64,000 bases of DNA from Chlorella sorokiniana (lineage: Eukaryota; Chlorophyta; Trebouxiophyceae; Chlorellales; Chlorellaceae), in assembly GCA_025917655.1 (NCBI GenBank), contig CP084614.1, forward strand, positions 186,001 through 250,000. The letters run 5' to 3'. Under the pieces are notes generated by a model. The model was not told where the DNA came from. It saw only the letters and a program-made list of their open reading frames with translations, and ran no database searches. A program made the position numbers and the translations under genes. Positions 41,427 through 52,737 of this stretch are shown here, one piece after another (within the stretch, counting starts at the first letter, position 1; every line of letters starts with the position of its first letter).

Positions 41427-44367
41427 TTAGCGCAAAGGCGGCAGGGGCAGAGGCAGTCGAGGCAGCGATGCCTGCCTGAGCGGCAGCTCTGCCGTTGCCA
41501 CTGCCATTGAACTGCAGCGGCGAGGCGGAGTTCGGCCTGGCTGTGGGCCTGTTGAAAGCAGGGACTGGGCGCTGGCAAGTTTCCCTGCGGCCACACTTGC
41601 ATGCTGCGGCAGATGCCTGCCATGCTTGCTTGCATCTTTTGCTGGCACTGGCAAGCTCTGATCTCGCCCTTGGTACTGCAGGTACCACAGGGCGTAGTAT
41701 CCGGAGAGCCATGCATGTGGACCTGTGGGCGGGCGGCTGACGCGACCGCTGCGCTGGGTGGCAGATGGAGAGCAGCAGTGCACCCCGCCCCACCCCAGCG
41801 GGCTGTACCGCTGTGCCGGCCCAAACCTTGGGCACGCTGCCGGCGGCAGCATGCTGTAGAAGAGCCCGGTGACCGAGCTGGGGCAGCAGGGGGTGGGTGC
41901 TGATTTCGAGCGTTGAACCCTGAACGGCCGCCCCGCATGCAAGAGGGGTGCAAAGTGTGCACTAAGCATAGAGTTGGAATGGCCTGCATGCATGCGATCA
42001 CATGAGCAATGCCCAGATGCTGCAAAGTGCAGGGGCAGCATGAGCCTCGGGGCGGCAACTGGCGGCAGTGACGGCAACTGGCATGCCAGGAATGGGAGGA
42101 TGCAGCCGGCCACGCGGGCAATCAGCTCAGCAGCTGGAGACCCGTGGTGTGCCATGTGCCAGAGCGGTGCCTCGGTTCTCTTCACACGGGCTTGGGTGGT
42201 CAATGCACAGCACGGCGCTATGTAAGGACAAGAGCTGCCAAAAGATTCCAGGATGACTGCGCTCGCTAGTGAACACATGTTTCTTCTGTCTATCGCTGAA
42301 CAGCGACACATGCAAAAAGAAACAAGCAGCAACCATGGGGCAAGGAGTCTTGGAACGCAAGCTTCGGGCATGCGTGGGCCCTGCAGCTTCCTCTGGTGGT
42401 GGTCGGGCACGCCCTGCTCACGCGCCTGTGCGGTCCTCCCCGCTGCCTCCAAAAGCATGGGCGTGAACATGGCCAGAGCTTCGGGACCGTGCTGCACAAG
42501 CGCGCAGGGTGGGATGTTGACATGTCTGGCAAAGCCACGCAAGCAGAGGATGCAACCCTGCTGGGCTGCTCCACAGCACACCCCTGCAGCACATCTTCAA
42601 GAACGCCCTCCAACCCACCCACCCCCAGCCCCCACCCCACCTCTTGGTACGCCCTGTACAGCGGCGCCATCATGACATCCAGTATGTTGGGGATGTAGCG
42701 GTACCCATCGGGCGGTACCTCAGCCAGCATGGCACGATTGATGGCATAGGGGGAGGCTACCACCCCATCCACCACCAGGTCACCCTGCAAAGGAACTCAA
42801 GCACACAGGCTTCAGTGAACTTGATCGGGAAGGCTGTGGTGAGGGACAGGCGCTGCTAGGAAGGACGATCAGGCAAGCGAATGTAAAAGGAAGCTGCGGT
42901 GGGCAGCGGAGGGGCACAGCGGCCGGCCCGCACCCTGACCCACGGCGACCAGATGCCCCTCTCCACGGTGAAGTCCTTGGCGGTGACCTTGGCCGGGCTG
43001 GGGCCGTTGGCGCCGGAGGGGACAATGCGCACGCTGTCGCCCACCGCCACATCACGAGCCAGGGTGAAAATCCAGCTGGACTCTGATGGGGCGCAGGTTG
43101 GCGGGGGAAGGCAGGGTGTCGTGTGTTGTGCACGGCATGTGGAGGGCAGTGCGTTAAGGGCTGCCCAAGCCAGCCGTATGCATGGTGGCGCGAGAAGAGC
43201 ATAGGATTCGGCAAGCGGCCCAGCTGGTCAGGCAGCCCTCCTTCCTCACCCTTGTCGCAATCGGCCTTGCAAACAGGGATGAAGTGGTAGGAGGACAGCT
43301 GCAGGGTGGCACCAGCATCGGTGTGCAGCCCATAGTAGGGGCCCGAGGCGTCGGTGATGTTGTGCGCGAAGATGTAGATGGGCCTGCATGTTGGGTGGGA
43401 GGCGCTCGAGTTTGGGTACGCCCAAAAGGATTTGCTGCGTCTCCAGCAGAGGCATGGAAGCTGACTGGTAGCCCCTCATGACCCTTCCTGTGAGGGGCCC
43501 CATGCATGGGAGGGGCCGCATGGCAGCCCAGCGGGAGGCGAGCGGGCACTCACTCGTATGCCAAGGAGCCGTTGTGCGCCAGCGTCAGCACCCTGTCCCC
43601 AACCTTTAGCGTGTCCATGCGCGCGGTGCCTCGCCCCTCAACCTGCAAGGGAAGAAATGTGGGGTGACTCATGCATGCGTGATGGGTGCAGTGAGGGTGG
43701 TGGGTACCACCGGGTGGGGCGCCCCCCGCCGGCGGCGCCGCCACAAAGTGCGCGCTTTTGCGAATTGCAAAGTAAGTCGACCTTCTCAAGCAGGCAACGA
43801 TTGGCAGGCTTAAATGCCGAGCGTTGTTGCCACAGGAGTGAGCGGCCCACACTCGCCTGCACCGTGGCGCTGGAAGGGAAGCAGATCTGGATGCACTCGT
43901 AACGGTCGGCCTGACCGGGCTGGTTGGTGCCGCATGGCATGCAGTCTCCGTCGGGGCAGTTGGCGACGCATGCGCCATACGGGCGGCTAGTGGTCGGCAC
44001 GGGCTGCATGAGACCAGTCAGGTTTCAGGGGCTGATGGCTTAGGTGCCCGCATGCACGAACACACAAAACGGCAGGCAGCACCCTCACCGTTGCACCGCC
44101 GGTCCGGCCGGGGCAGGGCATGGCGGGGTTGTCTATGCAAGTTTGCTGCAGCTTGCGGGCTGGGTGGACGGCCATGGCCACACTGCAGCGGAGGAGAGTT
44201 GAAGACGAGCGGTACGCGTCACCACATCGATGTGGTGATATTAGTGGGGCTGGCCAGCTGGACCCGCTGCGGCTGCACCATGTCAGGAAGAGATGCTGAG
44301 ACGCTCCACCTTCCTCTTGCCTGGCCATGAGGACGAGGAGGAGGGGGAGAGCCTTTAGGGACATCAT
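41427..44367 (-). CDS. Secreted protein with hedgehog/intein-type Hint domain
   Basis: Hint domains cleave the chain at their first Cys through a thioester. Exons 44321-44367, 44089-44182, 43857-44003, 43554-43642, 43250-43383, 42934-43082, 42641-42784 and 41427-42491 join in phase without a frame break, giving 622 aa. A signal peptide (MMSLKALPLLLVLM) leads to a Cys-rich segment, then the Hint core: nucleophile ICFPSSATV, the strand MDTLKVGDRVLTL, the S-x-x-H-type segment LSSYHFIPVC, the loop VAVGDSVRIV and the closing strand GDLVVDGVVAS. These are hallmarks of hedgehog-C or Hog modules; no Hedge signalling domain is present. The last exon stays open for 355 codons beyond the Hint core and has little family resemblance, so the true 3' end may be shorter (a GT donor lies after 42422). 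Two introns use GC donors. Confidence 0.85.
44219..44238. repeat. 20-base perfect palindrome
   Basis: TCACCACATCGATGTGGTGA equals its own reverse complement. It lies in the first intron of the Hint-domain gene (44183-44320). It could be a dimeric factor site or chance. Confidence 0.8.
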
Positions 44368-45271
44368 GCCGTGGCCGCTGTGATCTGCATCAAGGCGCGG
44401 TACGCGGTACGAGGCAGCTACCCCATCAGCTTCTCTGCACAGGACTGCCTTGGACCCAATAAACTCCCAGTGCCGCCGCTGGTGCACCTCTGCAGGCACA
44501 CGCATACATCTGCTGCAGAGACACCCCAGCCAGCAATCGAGCTGGGGTGCCTGAACGTGTAGGGTGACCTGGGGACGGGAACTCACCTCACCTATCCACC
44601 AGGCAGGCCGAAGGGGGCTGTGATAGTCTCCAGAGGCAGGTTTAGACAGCAAAACAACGAGACAACAGGCGCTGACGTGCATGGGGACCTGAGACCAAGG
44701 ACTGACAGTGCGCTGGACATGACATGCTTCGTCAGCGGCGGCGCAAGCGCATGCCGTCCAAAGCAGTGGACACGCAGCGGCTGGAACTTCTCAGAGCTGG
44801 AAGACGGCCAACCTGGCAGGTTAGGCCTGGTTTCCAGTAGCGCATCGGTTACAGGCGGCCTGCCTGGTGCAGTGCACCACGCCAGCGCAGGCCGAGGCGC
44901 CCCGCTAGCCGGGAAAGGCAGCGCCTCTGCAGCAGCTGACTTTGTGACCATGCCCCCAAACACAGCCTGCTCAGGCGGAACCCTCCCCTCAGGCTAGCTG
45001 TTGTGAATGTGCACTTGTGCACGTGCGGCCGCGCAGCAGCTGGCGGCGGCTGGCGGCGGCAGCGGCAGTGGAGTGCAGTGAAGCGCCGCCGGCCGATAGC
45101 TACCGGTCATTTTGATTGAAGTGCGGTGCAAGATAGAGATGAAGACCTCTGGGTCGTCTGGGTGGGCTGCATAAGACCAGGAGGCATGCCTTGTCAGCAT
45201 GACAGGTGGCTGGCGTTCCTCCCGGTTGGCGCTCCCTTAAACCCTTGCCCAGGGCCCTCCCAACCAGCGCC
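44368..45271. promoter_or_regulatory. Divergent promoter region between Hint gene and COX6B
   Basis: About 900 bases between two start codons facing away from each other. A short TGGCGGCGGC duplication lies near 45040. No coding exon is supported. Confidence 0.45.
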
Positions 45272-46756
45272 ATGACCTCCTCTGAAGCCCCAGAGCACCC
45301 CGAGGCCATCAGAGTGACCGAGGCTTTGAGCGGAGAGAGCACGCAAGAAGTGGGAGGCGACGCCACCAACGAGGCAGGTCCCGAAGACTCCCAACCAGCA
45401 GCAGCTGTGCTGCCTACAGGAAACAGCACTGCCATGGCCGACGAGGGTGAGAGGAATCCTGCCAGCACTCCCCAAGCCGCTGCCGTCCCCTGCACTGCTG
45501 GCGCTCTGTGCCAGCCCAGCAGGCAGCGGTGGGGGCGCACGCATGAACTCTGCCTTGACTGCAGCACAGGGTGCACCATGCAAAGGGGGTCCGGGCCGTC
45601 TGCCGTTTCAGCTTGCCAGCTGGCTCGCGACCGCCGCCGACATCCATCCTTCCTTGACACGTATGCAGCAGGCCCTGCCGCTCTGCTCCTGACACCAATC
45701 TCCCTCCCCCGGGTTGGTCCGCAGGCAACAGCCTGGGCACCCCTGTCGCTGCCCTGGCGGGCACCCCGGAGGATCAGCTGAAGGAGGTGACGCTGCGCAC
45801 GGCGCCTCAGGACGCTCGGTTCCCCACCACCAACCAGGTGTCGCCTCTGCGCTGCTGCCGCGCTGCCACCTTACTGATGGGCGCATGCACCGCTAATGCG
45901 CCAACCGGGGCAGCTGCATTGCCCTCACAGCGGTGCCAGCTGGAAGAGCAGCGCAGCAGACGGGGGAGGGCAGCCTGCAAGGCTGGGCGCCCTGCAATAC
46001 AATGCTTTGACGTTTGCTGCCTGCACATCTTGACCGCAGTCTCGCCGCTGCTACGTCGCCTACAACGAGGTGAGGCCCGCCGCAGCTGGCACATCTGGCT
46101 GCGGCCACTCAAGTTGTGCACCCGGCACCGCCGCCAGTGCTGAGCTGCAGGGAGGCGAGGGGGCACCCACGCTGGGTGCCCCCATGCTCAGTGCCATATG
46201 CCTTCATGGATGGTGCAGCAAATTGCTTTGCTGTGTGAAACATTCTCCCTGTTCCTCAGTATTACAAGTGCATCAAGGAGAAGGGCAAGGAGTCTGGCGA
46301 CTGCAAGCCCCACATGCGTGCCTACAGGCCAGCAGGGCAGGGGAGGGCCCGGCTGCTCCGCATTCTCGCAGCTGGGGTGGCTCCAGCACGTTTCCGGCTG
46401 AATGCAAATCCGAGACTGCATGCTCTGCAAGCTGCGTCCTTTCCCACCACCGCCGATGCACCCTGCCCCTTCCCCACACCCTCACTGTGGCGTCGTTGAC
46501 ACCTCTTCTCCGCTCCCACTGCCCCTGCCCCTGCTTGCAGGTCCATCTGTCCGGACGAGTGGATTGCCCAGTGGGAGGAGTGCAGGGAGAATGGCACCTG
46601 GTGCGTTGCACTCAAAGTGGTAAATGAAAGCCGCTGTCCGAGTGGACAGTGTGTGGCCACGGTGCAAGTGCCTCCCAGCATCTTTGAGCCCGAGTGTTGT
46701 GGCGGGTTGAGCTTGATGCATTTGTCGCCCCCTTGCGCAGGTGGGGCAAGTACTGA
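45272..46756 (+). CDS. COX6B: Cytochrome c oxidase subunit 6b (plant-type, long N-terminus)
   Basis: Nuclear subunit of respiratory complex IV on the intermembrane-space side. Exons 45272-45446, 45725-45837, 46040-46069, 46260-46327, 46541-46600 and 46741-46756 give exactly 154 codons (153 aa) with no frame break. The CHCH core is complete: C-x9-C in CYVAYNEYYKC and C-x10-C in CPDEWIAQWEEC, followed by RENGTWWGKY. The first 70 residues are acidic and end EDQLKEVTLRTAP, then DARFPTTNQ, as in plant COX6b-1. A second in-frame ATG at 45434 (MADEG) would give a short form. The intron after 46327 has a GC donor (AG|GCCAGC). Confidence 0.95.
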
Positions 46757-47075
46757 GACGTTCACCGCTTTTAAGGGAGCCATGCCCCCCGTGCACACCC
46801 CAACCTCAGTACTGCCTGATGCACAGCTGCGTTGTGCTGGCCGCATGCCTTGCCGGCCCTTAAGAGGTATGCCGCCCATGGATGCGCTCTCTTGGACCAC
46901 AGCAAGCAACTCGCAGTGTAGCAGCTCAAAGCAGGTGTCCTGATCAACACAAGTGCATGGACATCCGTGCAGAGCAGGGTGCCGGCCTTGCATCACGCCT
47001 CGCTCCCCGCTCCTGCCTCGATGGCCGCTTTGAACTCCGTCCCAAGCTGAACGAGCTCCAGCGGCTGCTGCCCTG
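46757..47075. other. Convergent 3' intergenic region
   Basis: About 320 bases between the COX6B and glycosyltransferase stop codons. It holds the two 3' UTRs and nothing else that I can see. Confidence 0.6.
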
Positions 47076-50000
47076 CTAGGCCGCCGGCGCGCGGTGCGCC
47101 CATGGCGGGCTGGCCTTGGCGGCAGGGGCGGTCTCTTTCGGCAAAGGCTCCCCCGCCTTGAGCCCCAGGTCTGCTCGCCGCTGCTCTGCCAGCTGTTCCG
47201 TGGTGGGGCGGCACACGCGGCAGGCCCGCTGTGTGACATTCACAAGCTGCACATGCACGGCAGAGGGGGGGAAGGGGGGGGGTCATCAGCAGCCAAGGGG
47301 ATGGCTGTGCCAGGAGTGTGTGTGTGTTCATGGAGCCTCCATACTGACAGCAGGCCGCCGGGTTGCCTTGCCCTGCAATTTGTCACGCCTGCTTGCGCAG
47401 GGTCATTGACATGCGAATGCAATCCATCCTTTTTCTTTCGTCTGCGCCCGCGCCCCCTGCGTGTGCACTCCCACAGCTAGGCTTCAGCATCACCTGGGGC
47501 AGCAGGATGCTTTCCTCCAGCGGTACCGCATCCGGGTGCAGCGACGCGTTGTAGGCCTGCAGGGCGCGGTACTCTCGCAGCAGCAGCTGCCAGTAGGCCT
47601 GTGCATGGAAGCGAACGGTGAGGGAGAGCTGAGGGGATGAAGGGACAGCGAGGGCTGGAAGCAGAGTTGCTCTGAGGCCAGTGTGGTGACAGGGGGGCCT
47701 TGTGTTGTCGGCTGGCGAGACAAAAGCGGTGCGAAAGCCCAGCTGGCGGCCACCGACCGGAGGCAGCGGGATGCTCATCGTGTTCTGACGGCATTCGCAG
47801 TGCACGAAGCAGGAAGGGGTCGCACCTGCACCATGGGCGGCGCCAGCGCCTCGCTCACCAAAGCGGCCCCCGCCGCCCCGAGCCGCTGGGCCAGCGCGTC
47901 GTCTTGCTGCAGCTCTGCCGCCACGTCGGCAAAGTGGTGGCCCCGGTTGTCGCTCGTGACTGCGGCAGGAGTGTTTGATGCTTGGGGAGTCTGTGCCGCG
48001 GCACTCCAACAAGGGACAGCATTTTTATGCATGGAAGAGGGATGGGCAATCCCCAGCAGAACACAGAGAAGAAGGCTGTGGCCGGCCATGGTTCCCAGCC
48101 AGCGCTGCTGCAGCGGCTCGGAGACGCACGTGGCTCTGTCACCACGATGTTGTCGCCGGAGCGCAGCAGGTGGTACCAGAACTCGCGCCAGGTGCTGTCC
48201 GGGGCCACGACAGGGGAGCCGCAGGCCAGCAGGTACTTGAGGCGGGCTGGGCAGCGGGTGGGGCAGTGGGGCTGGGGTGGGTGAGAGAGGGCCACGCAAG
48301 GACGGGATTGGTAGCAGGCGCTTTGATGAGCGGGGCCGCCCTTGGGGGGGTCGATGAAAGTTGGACGGGCGCGGCTGGCAGACGCACATAGCAAAGAGCA
48401 TGGCGGGCCTGATTCCCTCGTCGAGAGTCAGAGAGCAGGGAGCATGATGGAGAGTGGAACTAGCATAGCAGATATGCGCCTGTGCCTTGCAGCGTCAGCG
48501 TCAAGCACACAGGCACCTAACTAGGGGCGCCGTCGCAGCGTGTGCGCTTTGCCCTCACCTGCGTACGCATTGCCCGGCAGGTGCAGCAGGGCTCGGTAGC
48601 GGCAGTGGTCCGCCAGGGAGACAAACAGTGGGGCATCCTCGGCGCTTCCCCAGTCAATCAGCTGCAGGGGAGCAAAGCAGCTCACGCCAAGGGTGTCAGA
48701 TGTTGCAGGCTGCGCTCGAAGCGAGCCCACAGCCATGACCCATTCCGAGCATGCAGGGCGCAGCGCTGCAGCGCAAGAGACGGCGGCGGGGTGGACAGGG
48801 AGCTGCCATGAAGCTGCACGGAAGCAACAGTGCACCTGCACGTCCAGCAGCTCCGGATAGGCCTCGCTCAGCTCACGGTCGGTCAGGTTGCGGTCGCCGG
48901 TGGGGGCGCCCGAAAAAGAGCAGCGGCCGTCGCTCGCTCCAGCCATGCCTCGCGGCTGCGGAGGAGGTGGCGGAACAGGGCGGAGCGGGTGGGCAAGCTT
49001 AGCACAGCGCAGGTTGGGTTGCACGTTGCGTTGCCAACCGAGTATGTATGCACAGGAGCAAGGGAGCATGGGACGGAGAGCAACAGGCTGCAGCGGCAGC
49101 CAGCACCAGCGGTTGCACCAGCGCCCCCAGCACCTCGCCTGCGCTCTGCAGCAGCGGCAGCATCTCGGCCCAGGAAAGCGTGCGTGCCTCGGGCCAGCCT
49201 GCGAAGGTGTGGTCGGGAGCCAGGAGCACCTGCGGCGGCAGAGAGGCAGCCACGGCGGCATTTGTGTCGGGAGCATGCCGGCAGAGGCGGACAACCTCGG
49301 CAGGCGCGGCGGCAGCGGGGTCTCGCTCCGCAGCGGCAGCCCCTGCAGCAGGATGTGCAGCGGGCACCACCCACGTGGGCGTGGGAGTCCCGCGAGGCGT
49401 CCTTGGCCGGCGTCAGCAGCGGGCCGTGGTGCGGGCAGTCCTCGCTGCGCTGCCGCGATGTGGGGTGGTCCTCCTGCTCCACAACAAACTGCGGGGCAGG
49501 GGGCAACGGGAGCAGGGCAGTGACACGCCTCTGAGCGGCCATGGCCTGCCTTGTGTGAGGGCGACGCATCTGTCGTGCCGCCAGGAGGCGGTGCAGGGTG
49601 CCAAAAGCGGTGGATCAACAGTCGTGGCGGCTGTAAAAGCCGCCAGCAGTGCCAGCAGGGTCTCACGTCGATCCCCTCGGGCAGCCCCCGGCCAGCCACA
49701 GCTGCAGCAGCTGCCGCTTGATGCCCAGGAGGCGGCTTTGGTACGACGGACTCTCGCCGACGATGTAGGCTGAGCCGTTTATGACCTGAAAGATTGAATG
49801 CACAGCATGGGTTGATCTGAGAAGAGAGATGCACTCTCTGTGGGGAAGGGTGGGGTGAGCGCTGGGGCTGGGTTTGCCACGCCTCTAGAGAGGGTCCAGC
49901 ATTTTTGCATCAGTGGAGGGTCCCTCGGCAGCGCCGCACCTGCACCCGCATGCTGCCCCGGCTGCCCTGGCAGTAGGCTTGCTCCACTTGGCGCTGCCCG

Positions 50001-50301
50001 ATGCCGCTGAGGCTGAACGAGCCAAGGTCCTTCTTGACCTGGGAGAAGAGTGGATGCCCGAAGTCGATGGCAGCGCCGCTGCCGCCGCCGTTGGCTGAGA
50101 AGGCAGGCAGCGCGGCCGCACCGCCCCTGTATCTACCTCCCCTGCTTCGGAACGGAGGGTTGCCAGCAGCAGCAGGGCTGCTGCAGCCGAGCCGAGCAGC
50201 ATTAGCAGCTGGGGTCGAGCGAGCCTAGGCACTCGGAAGGGGCTGGGCCCCAAAGGAGGGTGCCTGGCCTGCATGGGAGGGCTCTTGCGCATCACAGGCA
50301 T
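47076..50301 (-). CDS. CAP10/GT90-family glycosyltransferase, type II membrane protein
   Basis: GT90 enzymes (fungal CAP10, animal POGLUT/KDELC) transfer xylose or glucose in the secretory pathway. Exons: 49940-50301, 49667-49785, ~49111-49498, 48836-48955, 48559-48661, 48130-48246, 47826-47959, 47494-47598, 47076-47246. The start MPVMRKSPPMQARH precedes one anchor (PQLLMLLGSAAAALLLLATL). GT90 motifs: APDHTFAGWPEA; ALFRGAPTGDRNLTD (after restoring one G at 48909-48911); HLPGNAYA, RLKYLLACGSPVVAP and STWREFWYHLL, ending with GDNIVVTEPLTSDN. A second missing G at 50125-50128, a third at 49685-49689 and a fourth frame break in exon 3 interrupt the frame. The end of exon 3 is unresolved. Donor sugar and acceptor are unknown. 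Confidence 0.85.
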
Positions 50302-50729
50302 CGCCGCACGAGAGCCGCAAACCCTGTCAGCAACAAAGCCTGGGCAGTGCAACTGCCGTACTGCGGTCCAAGGCTGCTGCGAGTCTGAAGTTGATTCCAC
50401 CCCAGCTCAGCTCCCCAGAGCTGGCATTGGACTGGCCTGATGTGCCACAATGGCAGCACAGGTTCCTGATGCATTGGGACCACGGGAGCCCCCAAGCCGC
50501 GCTGATGGATGTGCACCGGGCCCATCCCCTGGTTGCAAGAGGCTGAATGCGCAACTGGGCCCTTCACCCTCAATCTGTTTCCTTACAGGTCATGTGTTGT
50601 ACATAAAGAACGCTTGCGTACACCTTCTCGTGAGCAGCGTCTGCCGTTCCCCTGCTGCAGCCTGTCTGTGCTGCTGCTTGCCTCTTCAGCTGAAGCGGGG
50701 CGCTGCTTGCAGCCAGCAGCGACGCCAGC
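50302..50729. promoter_or_regulatory. Upstream region of the GT90 gene
   Basis: About 430 bases with the GT90 promoter and the 3' UTR of the next minus-strand gene. No other feature supported. Confidence 0.45.
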
Positions 50730-51435
50730 TCATCCCGCGGCCTCGCTGGGCGTGCGGCGCGGCGTGCTCTGCAGCGTGCTCAGCCGCTTGACGACCCACT
50801 GTATCTGCTGGAACACGTTTGGCCTGCAGCGGGGACGGGCGGACAGCCGGGGCTGCTTGGAGAGGGTGTGCACGGTCTTGCCGCACAAGAACAGTGGCAG
50901 CGGTGCAGTGCAGCGGCGGGCGCAGCAGCAGCAGCAGCAACCAGGCAGCCGGCAGCACCCGAGGGGGTTTGAACCCAGTGACGCGCGGCTGCGGCATGGT
51001 GGTCACACCTGTGCTGCTTTCCTTCTGTGAACTCGGGGCTCACGTTGATGTACTTTGTGCCCAGCCCCGCACCCACGCCCCAGCCCAGCCCCGCCACCAC
51101 GCCGCACATGCCGCCCATGCTGAGCCCCGCCACGCCCAGCGGCGCCCGCCAAAACCCCAGCCTGCGGCAGCGGGGCAACACATGCAACGGGTGACAGGAT
51201 AGTCGGCGATTGGGAGCAGCAGGCAACTCGCAAGACCACCAGCGAAACGCCAAAGCCACCCTGCCACGCAGGCCAGCGTCCGGCCGGTGGCAGGCTGGGA
51301 GGCGCTCACCGACACCGAACCCGCAGCCCCCCAGACGCCCACGCCAGCGCCCTTGCCGGAGAAGCTGCGCACGCCCATGCCGCTTCCTCGCCGGGGTTCT
51401 TGCTTGCTGCCTGCGCTGCGTGCTGAGGCCTGCAT
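50730..51435 (-). CDS. Small Gly-rich membrane protein
   Basis: About 124 aa from exons 51310-51435, 51009-51161 and 50730-50823. The start MQASARSAGSKQEPRR, basic and Ser-rich, could be a mitochondrial or plastid presequence. The core is two Gly-rich hydrophobic hairpins (GCGFGVGWGFGG, LSMGGMCGVVAGLGWGVGAG) followed by TKYINVSPEF and a short amphipathic tail (NVFQQIQWVVKRLSTLQ). The GCGxGxGWGxG pattern resembles a conserved plant family of small Gly-zipper membrane proteins (some named cadmium-induced AS8-like); I cannot confirm the assignment. The pattern needs one base restored in each of two C-runs (51327-51332 and 51145-51147 on the + strand); with both, all three exons are in phase. Confidence 0.65.
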
Positions 51436-52033
51436 CGGCGAGAGGTCAGCGGGTTGCGGCAAGAAGTGCAAGCAACCTGCTCAGGGCCTGGGTGCACATT
51501 CCGGAGGTTTCCTGTCCTGCCAGACGGCTGAGAAGCCAAATTACACGCAATATGTGCCATGCATGCAGATCCTTGATGCGCGGCAGGCAGCAGAGGCTGG
51601 CAAAGGCTGGCTTGTGGCACCTGCCGCCCACCGTCGCTGCGCTTGCCTGTCGAGCCCTCCAGAAATTTGCGCTGTCTGGGACCGCTGTCGGGCGTCGTTT
51701 GAAGTAAGGATCAGTACAACAGTGGTTTGTATCAACGAAAAGCCTTGCAAAAGTGCTGTTGCAGGCCGAGGCGGTCAGGAGCAAGTAAAAGCTTCCGGCA
51801 CGCGCTGTCACTGATGCACCGTGCGTCGAGAATGCTCTTTGGGTTTGAGCAAGGTGTTTGACGATTTGGTGCCTCACTCAATTGCTGCTGCGGCCTGCTG
51901 CGCATTGGCTGCGCCCTTTGACGCATTGAAAGGCTCGGATCTCTCTTCCTCTGGCGTCATTGAGTGTTGAAATCTGCACTTGCCTATCGATAGCAGCAAC
52001 CAAGCCTAACACTCAGGGTTACCGGCGGTAGAA
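51436..52033. promoter_or_regulatory. Divergent promoter region
   Basis: About 600 bases between the starts of the Gly-rich gene (-) and the 73-aa membrane protein gene (+). It is AT-richer than the exons. No coding support. Confidence 0.45.
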
Positions 52034-52547
52034 ATGGCGTCGCGGCCCTCGCCACTCAGCGGCATATTCAGCGACGCAGTCGGATTCAGAGGAGGCCGGG
52101 TAAGTCTGCAGCTGTCACATCAGGGGGAAGCCGCCGAAGTTGGGTGGCTATGGCGGCAGCACGCCGTCAGCTCAGCAGTGTCGCACCCTTCTACTTGCAT
52201 GCTGCTGCCCAATGTGTTTGCAGAACCTGATGGCCTGGTTGGTGGCTGGAGGGCTGGCCTACTACCTGTACGTGGTTCCTGCACGAAAGAATACCGATGA
52301 ACAAGAGGTGCGGTGATGTGGCGCACGCAGCCATGAACCAAGCGTCTAACACGGCATTCGTTAGTGGTCGACTGCCCGGGCTCAAAGGCCCGTGCACAGC
52401 CGATGTATTGACATTAACATTAACGGCATTCGTGCACAGCGCATCTGAACCTTTTTCCCTGCTGTTGTTCCGCAGCGTGTGAGAGAGCAGGCCAAGCGGT
52501 GGGCGGAGGATGCAGCGGCAGCAGCGTCGGCGGCAGGCAGGAAATGA
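52034..52547 (+). CDS. 73-aa single-pass membrane protein
   Basis: Exons 52034-52099, 52224-52307 and 52476-52547 join in phase to 74 codons. The N-terminus MASRPSPLSGIFSDAVGFRGGR is short and basic, followed by one membrane segment (LMAWLVAGGLAYYLYVV) and a charged helical tail (TDEQERVREQAKRWAEDAAA). Clean splice signals, an unbroken frame and an ATG-to-stop fit argue that it is real despite its size. Size and layout resemble supernumerary subunits of mitochondrial complexes, but no family was recognised. Confidence 0.75.
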
Positions 52548-52737
52548 GCGGCGGCGGACGAGCCTCTCCACAGCGCTTTGTTGCTGCCCTCTGCTCAGCT
52601 AGTTCTTCTTTCGCTCTCTTGTCCTGCTTCCGTGTACTATAAGCTACATGCAGATTGACACATGCTGCATCATGACCTGCCGATTTTCCACGCTTCTAAG
52701 TCCTGTGTATGCAGCTGCATGCGCTCGACGCTCACGC

